A stretch of 64,000 bases of DNA, taken from the NCBI RefSeq assembly GCF_040549525.1, contig NZ_JBEPTM010000006.1:124001-188000 (forward strand), given 5' to 3'. The notes below the pieces were generated by a model. It saw only the letters and a list, made by a program, of their open reading frames with translations, had not been told where the DNA came from and did no database searches. Shown here piece by piece: positions 35,508-43,398 of this stretch. The first letter of the stretch is position 1, and every line of letters begins with the position of its first letter. Position numbers and translations under genes: made by a program. The DNA comes from Lacisediminihabitans sp040549525 (GTDB lineage: Bacteria > Actinomycetota > Actinomycetes > Actinomycetales > Microbacteriaceae).

Positions 35508-37292
35508 ATGCGCAAGTCACTGGTAGCCGCACTCCTCGTCCTCGCGGTGGCGGGCATCGCCCTCTCGGGATGCACCGCGACGGTGACCAAGGGCAGCACC
35601 GTGCGTGTCGCGGTGAGCCAGGCCTTCTCGTCCTATAACGCGAAGACCTCGTTCGGCAACGTCGCCGCCAACGCCGGTATCGTCACCGCCACCAATTCGC
35701 AGTTCAACTACTACGACAATCGTCCGGCGCTGCAGAAGGATGAGTCCTTCGGCACGTACCAGGTCGTGTCGAAGCAGCCGTTCCGGGTGAAATACACCAT
35801 TCGCGACGGCGTGAAGTGGTCGGACGGCGCCGCGGTCGACGGGGCCGACCTGCTGCTGTCGTGGGCGGCGAATTCGGGAGCGCTCAACACCCCCGGCTTC
35901 GACAATGAGAGCTACACCGATCCCGACACCGGGCGCTACACGAAGCCGTTCCCCGCGGGTGTCGTGCACTTCGACGGTTTCAGCGGCAACGGCCTGCAAC
36001 TGGTGACGAAGACACCGGTGATCGGCGACGACAACCGTTCGCTGACGCTCACCTACGACCATCCGTTCGTGGACTGGGAGCTCGTCTTCGGGGTGGGCCT
36101 TCCCGCTCATGTCGTGGCGCAGAAAGCCCTGGGGGTGGAGGGGGCGACTCGGGCCGAGGACGCTCTCGTCACGGCGATCCAGAAGCGTGACACCGCGAAG
36201 CTCTCGAAGATCGCCCGCTTCTGGGACACCGGTTTCGACTTCACGACCATGCCTGAAGACAAGAGCCTCGTCATCGGCACCGGCCCCTACACGCTCACCG
36301 GACTGACCGCGACGGGGGCGACCCTCACCGCCAACCCGCACTACAGCGGCGACCACCGCCCGAAGTTCGAACGCGTCGAGCTGCGGTTCATCACCGATCC
36401 GCTCGCCGCGGTGGCTGCGCTGCGTGCCGGCCAGGTGGACGTGATCTCCCCGCAGCCGAGCGCGGATGTCGCGAAGGCACTGCTCTCCGTGGACAACGCG
36501 ACGGTGCTGAGCGGCTCCGACGGTCCGTACGAGCACCTCGACCTGCAGTTCTCGCACTCGCGAAACGGGACCTTCGACGACCCGGTCGTGCGCAACGCGT
36601 TCCTGAAGACGGTGCCTCGCCAGAAGATCCTGGATGACTTGATCGTGCCGCTGCAGGAAGAGGCCAGGTTGCGCTCGTCGCAGGTCTTCCTCCCGGGGGA
36701 GCAGGGGTATGCGACATCCGTGCGGGCGAACGGATCGAGCGCCTACGCCACGGTGGATATCGAGGGAGCGAAGACGCTGCTCGCCCAGGCCGGGGTCGTC
36801 GGCCCGCAGGTCTGCATCCTGTTCGACCCCTCGAATCCTCGCCGAGTCGCCGAATACACTGCGATCCGGGACTCGGCCGCCCTCGCTGGCTTCACCGTGA
36901 CCGACTGCTCGAGCACCGACTGGCGGCAGTTGCTTGGCACCGACGGCGCCTACGACGCCTCGCTGTACGCGTTGCGGCCCTCCAGCCTGGCGGTGAGTGC
37001 GGTATCCGCGGCCTTCCTCAGCGATTCGCCGGTGGGCAACGACAACTTCTACGCCAACCCCGACGTGGATGCCCTCATCGATTCCCTCAGCGCCACCGCC
37101 GACCGCAGCCAGCAGCGCGCCATCCTGCAGAAGATCGACGCCCGGGTCTGGGCGGATGCATACGGGGTGCCGCTCTATCAGTTCCCGGCGGTCACTGCCT
37201 TCAACGATCACGTCAGAGGGGTGGCCCCGTCACCGCTGTCGCCGAACCTGCTGTGGAATGTCTGGGACTGGTCGCCGGCTGATAAACGGTAG
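35508..37292 (+). CDS. second oligopeptide ABC transporter substrate-binding lipoprotein
   Basis: 594-aa family 5 solute-binding lipoprotein with lipobox LSGC (Cys22). It shares several blocks with the protein at 28358 (DGVKWSDGA, LKTVPRQKILDDLI, NGSSAYATVDIEGAKTLLA), so the two are paralogues probably feeding the same permeases. ATG 35508 is chosen since TACGAT (35495-35500) is a -10 box seven bases upstream, making it leaderless; ATG 35499 would lie within that box. The end of the gene contains a 20-bp tandem duplication. Confidence 0.93.
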   Translation: MRKSLVAALLVLAVAGIALSGCTATVTKGSTVRVAVSQAFSSYNAKTSFGNVAANAGIVTATNSQFNYYDNRPALQKDESFGTYQVVSKQPFRVKYTIRDGVKWSDGAAVDGADLLLSWAANSGALNTPGFDNESYTDPDTGRYTKPFPAGVVHFDGFSGNGLQLVTKTPVIGDDNRSLTLTYDHPFVDWELVFGVGLPAHVVAQKALGVEGATRAEDALVTAIQKRDTAKLSKIARFWDTGFDFTTMPEDKSLVIGTGPYTLTGLTATGATLTANPHYSGDHRPKFERVELRFITDPLAAVAALRAGQVDVISPQPSADVAKALLSVDNATVLSGSDGPYEHLDLQFSHSRNGTFDDPVVRNAFLKTVPRQKILDDLIVPLQEEARLRSSQVFLPGEQGYATSVRANGSSAYATVDIEGAKTLLAQAGVVGPQVCILFDPSNPRRVAEYTAIRDSAALAGFTVTDCSSTDWRQLLGTDGAYDASLYALRPSSLAVSAVSAAFLSDSPVGNDNFYANPDVDALIDSLSATADRSQQRAILQKIDARVWADAYGVPLYQFPAVTAFNDHVRGVAPSPLSPNLLWNVWDWSPADKR

Positions 37293-37314
37293 TACCGGCT
37301 GATAATCGGTAGTA
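37275..37314 (+). repeat. 20-bp tandem duplication over the stop of the second binding protein
   Basis: CCGGCTGATAAACGGTAGTA (37275-37294) is followed directly by a copy with one change (37295-37314). The first copy holds the stop codon TAG (37290-37292). The second copy falls just before the -10 box TAGACT (37331-37336) of the typA gene. Confidence 0.8.
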
Positions 37315-37425
37315 CCGGGGCCGCACACGGTAGACTGTGCAGTGCGGAGCACCACCGACGTGATTCTGCCGTCACTGAACGATCGTGGCCTCCCTCCTTC
37401 TCGAGACAAATCTGGACGTATACCT

Positions 37426-39333
37426 ATGGCAATCGCCACCCGTAATGACCTGCGCAACGTAGCGATCGTCGCTCACGTCGACCATGGAAAGACCACCCTC
37501 GTCGACGCCATGCTGCGCCAGACGAACTCCTTTGCCGCCCACGCGCACCTCGAAGAGCGCGCGATGGACTCGAACGACCTCGAGCGCGAAAAGGGAATCA
37601 CGATCCTCGCGAAGAACACCGCGGTGTCGTATTCCGGTGTGCACGCGACCGACGGACCGATCACCATCAACGTGATCGACACCCCCGGTCACGCCGACTT
37701 CGGTGGAGAGGTCGAGCGCGGTCTCAGCATGGTCGACGGCGTCGTGCTCCTCGTCGACGCCAGTGAAGGTCCGCTGCCGCAGACCCGATTCGTGCTGCGC
37801 AAGGCGCTCGAGTCGAACCTTCCGGTCATCCTGCTCGTCAACAAGACCGACCGCCCGGATGCCCGCATCGATGAGGTCGTCACCGAGAGCCAGGACCTGC
37901 TCCTCGGCCTCGCGAGTGACATGTCCGACGACTACCCCGACCTCGATCTCGACGCGATCCTGAACGTGCCGATCGTGTACGCGTCCGGCCGTAACGGCGC
38001 CGCGAGCTGGAACAAGCCGGAGAACGGCTCGCTTCCCGACAACGACGACCTCGAGCCGCTGTTCGACGCGATCCTGCAGCACATTCCCGCGCCGCGCTAT
38101 GACGACGAGCACCCGCTGCAGGCTCACGTCACGAACCTCGACGCTTCGCCATTCCTCGGCCGCCTCGCCCTCCTGCGTGTCTTCAATGGCACCATCAAGA
38201 AGGGCCAGACCGTGGCCTGGGTCAAGCACGACGGATCCGTGCACAACGTCAAGGTCACCGAGCTGCTCATCACGCGCGCTCTCGACCGCTTCCCGACCGA
38301 GTCCGCGGGACCGGGTGACATCGTCGCCGTCGCCGGCTTCGAGGACATCACCATCGGTGAGACCCTCGCCGACCCCAACGACGTGCGCCCGCTGCCGACC
38401 ATCACGGTCGACGACCCCGCCATCTCGATGACCATCGGCACCAACACCAGCCCGATGATCGGCAAGGTGAAGGGCCACAAGCTCACCGCCCGCATGGTCA
38501 AGGACCGCCTCGACCGCGAGCTCGTCGGTAACGTCTCGATCAAGCTCGTCGACATCGGACGCCCGGACGCGTGGGAGGTGCAGGGTCGTGGAGAACTGGC
38601 CCTGGCCATCCTCGTCGAGCAGATGCGTCGCGAGGGCTTCGAGCTCACCGTCGGCAAGCCACAGGTGGTCGTCAAGCGCGTCGACGGCAAGATCCACGAG
38701 CCCTTCGAGCACCTGACTACGGATGCCCCGGAGGAATACCTCGGCGCCATCACCCAGCTCCTCGCTTCGCGCAAGGGCCGCATGGAGGGCATGTCGAACC
38801 ACGGCACCGGCTGGGTGCGCATGGAGTTCGTCGTGCCGTCGCGTGGACTCATCGGATTCCGCACAGAGTTCCTCACGATCACGCGCGGATCCGGCATCGC
38901 CAACGCCGTCTCGCACGGCTACGAGCAGTGGGCCGGTGAGATCACGACCCGTGTCAACGGCTCGATCGTCGCCGACCGCGCCGGTGTCGCAACCCCCTTC
39001 GCCATGGTCGCCCTCCAGGAGCGCATGTCGTTCTTCGTCGAGCCCACCCAGGAGGTCTACGAGGGCATGGTCGTCGGTGAGAACTCGCGTGCCGATGACA
39101 TGGACGTGAACATCACCAAGGAGAAGCAGCTCACCAACATGCGCCAGTCCACCTCGGACACGTTCGAGCGCATGACCCCGTCGCGCAAGCTGACTCTCGA
39201 GGAGTGCCTCGAGTTCGCCCGCGAGGACGAGTGCGTCGAGGTCACCCCCGAGTTCGTGCGCATCCGTAAGGTCGAGCTGGCCGCGGGCGACCGCGCCCGC
39301 CGCGTCTCCCGCCTGAAGAAGCAGAACGCGTAG
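37426..39333 (+). CDS. typA: translational GTPase TypA/BipA
   Basis: 635-aa ribosome-associated GTPase, normal length for TypA. G-motifs are in order: AHVDHGKTTL (G1, about residue 17), a switch I region with DLEREKGITILAKNTAV, DTPGHADFGGEVER (G3) and NKTDRPDAR (G4). The C-terminal part has the TypA-specific domain (KGRMEGMSNHGTGWVRMEF). ATG 37426 starts MAIATRNDLRNVAIVAH as in relatives; the longer frame from 37342 includes promoter sequence. A large palindromic repeat follows the stop. Confidence 0.96.
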   Translation: MAIATRNDLRNVAIVAHVDHGKTTLVDAMLRQTNSFAAHAHLEERAMDSNDLEREKGITILAKNTAVSYSGVHATDGPITINVIDTPGHADFGGEVERGLSMVDGVVLLVDASEGPLPQTRFVLRKALESNLPVILLVNKTDRPDARIDEVVTESQDLLLGLASDMSDDYPDLDLDAILNVPIVYASGRNGAASWNKPENGSLPDNDDLEPLFDAILQHIPAPRYDDEHPLQAHVTNLDASPFLGRLALLRVFNGTIKKGQTVAWVKHDGSVHNVKVTELLITRALDRFPTESAGPGDIVAVAGFEDITIGETLADPNDVRPLPTITVDDPAISMTIGTNTSPMIGKVKGHKLTARMVKDRLDRELVGNVSIKLVDIGRPDAWEVQGRGELALAILVEQMRREGFELTVGKPQVVVKRVDGKIHEPFEHLTTDAPEEYLGAITQLLASRKGRMEGMSNHGTGWVRMEFVVPSRGLIGFRTEFLTITRGSGIANAVSHGYEQWAGEITTRVNGSIVADRAGVATPFAMVALQERMSFFVEPTQEVYEGMVVGENSRADDMDVNITKEKQLTNMRQSTSDTFERMTPSRKLTLEECLEFAREDECVEVTPEFVRIRKVELAAGDRARRVSRLKKQNA

Positions 39334-39335
39334 CC

Positions 39336-39417
39336 GGTCTCGATACGCTCGCTGTCGTTCGCTACTCGACCACCGTCTGGTGGTCGAGTAGCGCCGTCTC
39401 GGGCGCGTATCGAGACC
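39336..39417. repeat. 82-bp double-stem palindrome, family A intergenic repeat
   Basis: Outer arms GGTCTCGATACGC (39336-39348) and GCGTATCGAGACC (39405-39417) pair perfectly, and inner arms GCTACTCGACCACC (39361-39374) and its complement (39379-39392) pair perfectly around GTCT. The two 12-base internal segments are unpaired. The element shares core words with the repeats at 26276-26362. It stands between typA and the lipoprotein gene and can terminate or protect the typA transcript. Confidence 0.9.
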
Positions 39418-39456
39418 GTATTGTCGAGATATGTCCCGGGCCCTAGGCTGGGCCGC

Positions 39457-39903
39457 ATGTCTCACTCGGTTAAGCGCCTCACCGTTCCGATCGCCATCGT
39501 GATCGCCCTGCTCGCCGGCCCGGCGCTTGCCGGATGCTCGGTGCAGAACCTCGTGCACGATGTCACCGGTGGCAAGGTGGATGTTCCCGGCAAGAGCGTG
39601 CCGAAGGACTTCCCCAGCGAGGTTCCTCTCGCCTCCGGCGAGGTGCTCTCCGGCGCCGGCGTCGGGGACGCGAAGTCCAAGATCTGGAACGTGAGCGTGC
39701 GCGCCGCGGACAGCACGGCGATCAACGACGTGCTGGCCAGCCTCACCTCGGCAGGCTTCGAGTGCAAGACCCTCACGGAGACCACCGCCGACGGGGGAGC
39801 CCTCGTCGGCGACAAGGACACCCTGAATGTCGCCGTGGTGGAGATCAAGGACGACAAGGGATTCGTGCTCAACTACACCGTCACCAAGGGTGACGGCAAG
39901 TAG
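39457..39903 (+). CDS. hypothetical lipoprotein
   Basis: 148 aa with a signal peptide and lipobox LAGC (Cys27). The mature part has PKDFPSEVPLASGEVLSG and a ferredoxin-like alternating pattern up to the C-terminus; this is a widespread uncharacterised actinobacterial lipoprotein type. ATG 39457 is leaderless: TAGGCT (39444-39449) lies seven bases upstream. It is convergent with the efe operon, only 2 bases separating its stop from that of efeB. Confidence 0.8.
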   Translation: MSHSVKRLTVPIAIVIALLAGPALAGCSVQNLVHDVTGGKVDVPGKSVPKDFPSEVPLASGEVLSGAGVGDAKSKIWNVSVRAADSTAINDVLASLTSAGFECKTLTETTADGGALVGDKDTLNVAVVEIKDDKGFVLNYTVTKGDGK

Positions 39904-39905
39904 CG

Positions 39906-41183
39906 TCAGCTGAAGAGGGCGGCGCCGACGAAGCTTCCCTCGCGTGCGCCCGGCGGTACGGCGAAGATGCCCGATCCGACGTGCCGGAGGTATTCGTTCA
40001 TCGCGTCGTTGCCCGCGAGCTTCCGCTGGATCGGCACGAACTGGGTGCGCGGATCCCGCTGGAACGCGATGAAGAACAGCCCGGCGTTGAGACGCCCGAG
40101 ATCGTCGTTGCCGTCGACGAAGTTGTACCCGCGCCTCAGGAGCACAGCGCCGTCGTTCTGCGTGGGATGCGCGAGGCGCACGTGCGAATGAGCATCGATG
40201 GCGGGTTCGCCGTCCTGCTCCGCAGCGAAATCCGGTTCCGTGAACTCGGTGCCTCCGCTGCGGGGGGCGCCCTGGCTCTTCGTGCGGCCGACGACGCGCT
40301 CCTGCTCGCGGAGGGCGGCCCGGTCCCAGGTCTCGATGGTCATGCGGATCTTGCGCGAGACGAGGTACGAACCGCCGGTCATCCACTCCGCACCGTCTCC
40401 CGCCGGTACCCAGATGTGATCGTCGACTATCGCGCCGTCTTCCGCCCTCACGTTGGCCGTGCCGTCCTTGAAGCCGAACAGGTTGCGTGGGGTCACCTGC
40501 GCCCGCGTGGTCGAGGAGGTGCGACCGAAGCCGAGCTGGGACCAGCGGATGGATGCCCGCCCGAAGGCGATTCGGGAGAGATTGCGGATGGCGTGCACCG
40601 CCACCTGAGGGTCGTCGCTGCAGGCCTGGATGCACAGGTCGCCGCCGACGAGGGACTCCTCGAGTGCGTCGCCGGAGAAATGCGGCAGATCGACCAGCGC
40701 CGCGGGGCGACGGGACGACAGCCCGAACCGGTCATCGAAGAGGGAGGGTCCGAATCCGAAGGTGATGGTGAGACCGGAGGTGGGGAGGTCGAGGGCCTCG
40801 CCGGTGTCATCCGGGGGAGCGTCATACGGCCCCTCGGTCGCCCCCTCGCCGACGGCCCTGCCCGCGGTCATCCGTGCGGCCGCGGAGGTCCAGTCCGTGA
40901 GGAGGCCGATCAGCTCGGCGCGACTGCTGCCGGAGACGTCATAGCTCGCGAAGTGGAGGCGATTCTGGGCGGCCGTGGTGATTCCCGACTGGTGGGCACC
41001 GTAGAAGGGATAGGAGGCGGCAGCCGCCGGGTCGCCGGTCGCGGCACTCGCCATGACCGCGCGATCCGCTCCGATTCCCACACCGGCTCCGACCACGCCG
41101 GCTCCCGCCAGGCCGAGCAGGCCGCGCCGGGAGAGTCCCTTCGATTCGGTCGGCACTCCAGCCGTAGGCGATGTCCTGGCCAT
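39906..41183 (-). CDS. efeB: deferrochelatase/peroxidase EfeB (Dyp-type)
   Basis: 425-aa haem peroxidase exported by the Tat pathway: the N-terminus has SRRGLLGLAGAG with the twin arginines. The Dyp motif GFKDGT is at about residue 238 and the proximal His is in the C-terminal half. EfeB oxidises ferrous iron or takes iron from haem in the EfeUOB system. ATG follows the efeO stop by 7 bases. It is last gene of efeU-efeO-efeB. Confidence 0.95.
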   Translation of the reverse strand: MARTSPTAGVPTESKGLSRRGLLGLAGAGVVGAGVGIGADRAVMASAATGDPAAAASYPFYGAHQSGITTAAQNRLHFASYDVSGSSRAELIGLLTDWTSAAARMTAGRAVGEGATEGPYDAPPDDTGEALDLPTSGLTITFGFGPSLFDDRFGLSSRRPAALVDLPHFSGDALEESLVGGDLCIQACSDDPQVAVHAIRNLSRIAFGRASIRWSQLGFGRTSSTTRAQVTPRNLFGFKDGTANVRAEDGAIVDDHIWVPAGDGAEWMTGGSYLVSRKIRMTIETWDRAALREQERVVGRTKSQGAPRSGGTEFTEPDFAAEQDGEPAIDAHSHVRLAHPTQNDGAVLLRRGYNFVDGNDDLGRLNAGLFFIAFQRDPRTQFVPIQRKLAGNDAMNEYLRHVGSGIFAVPPGAREGSFVGAALFS

Positions 41184-41190
41184 CGGTCGG

Positions 41191-42396
41191 TTATCTCAGC
41201 AGGGCGGCGGTCAGCGTGCTGAGCGGCTCGCTCAACCCGTTCACCCCGTCGGCGAGCTGGCGCACCTGCGTGCTGCTCAGGTCGTTGTAGGAGGGGAAAC
41301 CGGTGCTGAGGGAGCCATAGGCGGCGAGCTGCTTCTCCAGCGCGGCGAGTTGCGTATCGATCCGCGTCACGAGCTTCGGGTCCTTCACAGAGACGATGTC
41401 GCGCACTCCCTCGTAGGCGACCCGCGCGCCCTCGAGGTTGGCCTGGAAGTCCCAGAGGTCGGTGTGCGACCAGATCTCCTCCTCACCGGTGATCTTGCCG
41501 TTCGCGACCTCGTCGAGCAGGCCGATCGCTCCGTTCGAGATCGCGGCGGCACTCACCGTGTAGGACGTGGCGTTCACGGCATCCGCCAGCTGCTGGGTGT
41601 TCGTGACCAGTTTCGCGGCGAAGGTGGAGCGCTCGGCAGGGGTGAGGGGCACGTAGTTCGTTCCGCCGTTATCGGCGGCGACGGGCGGCCACAGGTCCTT
41701 TTCGAGGCGGTGCCAGCCGGTCCAGGGGGCGCCTTCGGCCACATCGGCCTCGCGGAAGTCGATCTGCGGGTCGAGGTCTCCGAAGGACTCCGCCACCGGC
41801 TCGATGCGCTCGTAGAAGGCTCGCGCGGCCGGATACAGCGAGCGGGCCGTCGCGGTGTCGCCCGCGAGGTAGGCGTCGAGGAAGGCGGCGGTGGCCGGGA
41901 TGAGCTGCGAGACCTGGTTCTTGACGTAGGCCAGGTAGGCGGCGGCGGCGGTCTGGGTCTTTTCATCGCCGGTGAGCCGGATCCGGTTGCCGGAGTCGGT
42001 CACGGTGAAGGTGGCGCGCCCGATGCCGTCGCCCACCATTCCGGGCTTGCAGGTGGTGAAGTACGTGCCTGCGGCGAGTTGAACCGTGAGCGTGCGCGGA
42101 GCACCGGGCGCGATGTTCTCGACCTCACCCAGTATGCGCAGGCCGTCGTCGGCGAGCACGTAGAACTCGGTTGCCTGGTCGGTGGAGTTGGTGATCGTGA
42201 AGGTGACCGTACCACTCGGGACCGTCGCAGCAGAGACGGCGCAGTCCGAGCTGCTGCTGACCACCGAGAGTCTCGTGCCTGCTGCGGCACGCGACGAGGA
42301 TGCCGGGGCGTTGGGCACGCAGGCGCTCAGCGCGAGCAGGGCGGTTGCGGCCGTCGCCGTGACGAAGAGGGTTCGGAAAGTCGGGCGCGAGGTCAT
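41191..42396 (-). CDS. efeO: iron uptake system protein EfeO (cupredoxin + M75/imelysin)
   Basis: 401-aa lipoprotein with lipobox LSAC (Cys26). Residues about 35-140 form the cupredoxin domain with conserved Cys and Met (TCKPGMVG). Residues about 155-400 are the imelysin/M75 domain with GWHRLEKDLW, the HxxE iron site. This is the periplasmic-side iron carrier of the EfeUOB system. ATG 42396 overlaps the efeU stop (ATGA); a longer upstream frame is only the efeU 3' end read in another phase. Confidence 0.95.
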   Translation of the reverse strand: MTSRPTFRTLFVTATAATALLALSACVPNAPASSSRAAAGTRLSVVSSSSDCAVSAATVPSGTVTFTITNSTDQATEFYVLADDGLRILGEVENIAPGAPRTLTVQLAAGTYFTTCKPGMVGDGIGRATFTVTDSGNRIRLTGDEKTQTAAAAYLAYVKNQVSQLIPATAAFLDAYLAGDTATARSLYPAARAFYERIEPVAESFGDLDPQIDFREADVAEGAPWTGWHRLEKDLWPPVAADNGGTNYVPLTPAERSTFAAKLVTNTQQLADAVNATSYTVSAAAISNGAIGLLDEVANGKITGEEEIWSHTDLWDFQANLEGARVAYEGVRDIVSVKDPKLVTRIDTQLAALEKQLAAYGSLSTGFPSYNDLSSTQVRQLADGVNGLSEPLSTLTAALLR

Positions 42397-43256
42397 CGGG
42401 CTCCTTCGGTGACGGGGTTCGGGGTGCCGGGGTTCGGGGTTGCTTTCGTCGGTTGCGCGCCGCGGATGCGGCGGATGAACAGGATCAGCACGGGCACGAC
42501 GTAGAGGGTCCAGACGATCGCTTCGAGCCACGTCGTCGCGGGGGAGAAGTTGATGCTGCCCTTGAGCAGGGTGCCGTACCAGCTGGCCGGCGGGATGGCC
42601 GACGAGACGTCGAAGGCGAGTGCGCCGAGCCCGGGCAGGATGCTGGCCTCCTGCAGGTCGTGCACTCCGTAGGAGAGCACCCCCGCCGCGACGACGATCA
42701 GGAACAGTCCGGTGTAGGTGAAGAACTTCGACAGGTTGATGCTCAGCACCCCCCGGTAGATCAGGTAGCCGAGCACCAGGGCCACCAGGATGCCGAGCGC
42801 GGCTCCGAGCAGAGGGAAGGTGGTCGACCCGGTGGCCTGCACCGCCGCCCAGAGGAACAGGGCGGTTTCGATGCCCTCGCGTCCCACCGCGAGGAACGCG
42901 ACGAGCACCAGTCCCCAGCCGGCGCCGCTGAGGTGCCGGTCGATGTCTGATCGCAGGGTGCCGCTGAGATTGCGGGCCGTCTTGAGCATCCAGAAGATCA
43001 TCCAGGTGACGAAACCGGTCGCGACGATGGAGAGCGTGCCACCGATGGCCTCTTGGGCCTCGAAGCTCAGGCCGTAGGCGCCGAAGGTGAGGAGCGCGCC
43101 GATGGAGAGCGCGAGCACGACGGCGAGGCCGACGCCGGCCCAGATGCGTCGCAGTACGTCGCGGCGACCGATTGTGATGACGTAGGCGACGAGGATACCG
43201 ACGACGAGCGCGGCCTCGAGGCCCTCGCGGAGGCCGATGAGAAAGTTTGCGAACAC
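42393..43256 (-). CDS. efeU: iron permease EfeU (FTR1 family)
   Basis: 287-aa membrane protein with about seven helices and the two REGLE motifs of FTR1 permeases (LREGLEAAL at residue 8 and GREGIETAL near residue 125), which bind ferric iron on translocation. The C-terminal tail contains a small Pro-Asn-Gly duplication (PNPGTPNP). First gene of the operon, with a DtxR/IdeR box just upstream. It overlaps efeO by 4 bases. Confidence 0.96.
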   Translation of the reverse strand: MFANFLIGLREGLEAALVVGILVAYVITIGRRDVLRRIWAGVGLAVVLALSIGALLTFGAYGLSFEAQEAIGGTLSIVATGFVTWMIFWMLKTARNLSGTLRSDIDRHLSGAGWGLVLVAFLAVGREGIETALFLWAAVQATGSTTFPLLGAALGILVALVLGYLIYRGVLSINLSKFFTYTGLFLIVVAAGVLSYGVHDLQEASILPGLGALAFDVSSAIPPASWYGTLLKGSINFSPATTWLEAIVWTLYVVPVLILFIRRIRGAQPTKATPNPGTPNPVTEGAR

Positions 43257-43276
43257 GAGAGGATCCTCTTCAAAAG

Positions 43277-43295
43277 TTTGGTTAGGCTAACCTTA
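43277..43295. promoter_or_regulatory. DtxR/IdeR iron box upstream of efeU
   Basis: TTTGGTTAGGCTAACCTTA matches the 19-base DtxR/IdeR consensus TTAGGTTAGSCTAACCTAA at 17 positions. It ends 21 bases before the efeU start on the reverse strand. Iron-loaded repressor would shut the operon in iron-replete cells. Confidence 0.85.
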
Positions 43296-43325
43296 CTAGA
43301 TCCGGTGGGCTCGCGGGATTCCGCC

Positions 43326-43376
43326 CTCTGCGAGGGCTCAGCCTGCGCGAGCGGTCAGCCTGTGCGAGGGCTCAGC
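43326..43376. repeat. three 17-bp tandem repeats upstream of the PIG-L gene
   Basis: CTCTGCGAGGGCTCAGC (43326-43342), CTGCGCGAGCGGTCAGC (43343-43359) and CTGTGCGAGGGCTCAGC (43360-43376) lie head to tail, directly before the -10 box (TAAATT, 43387-43392) of the PIG-L gene. They occupy the -35 region, so they may be regulator sites. Confidence 0.7.
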
Positions 43377-43398
43377 CCCGCTGGGGTAAATTCGGCTG

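Noticed and set aside
37372..40635. A reverse-strand open frame of about 1090 codons opposite typA
   Set aside because: Same reason; composition is that of an antisense frame, and it runs across the palindrome at 39336 and into the efeB gene.
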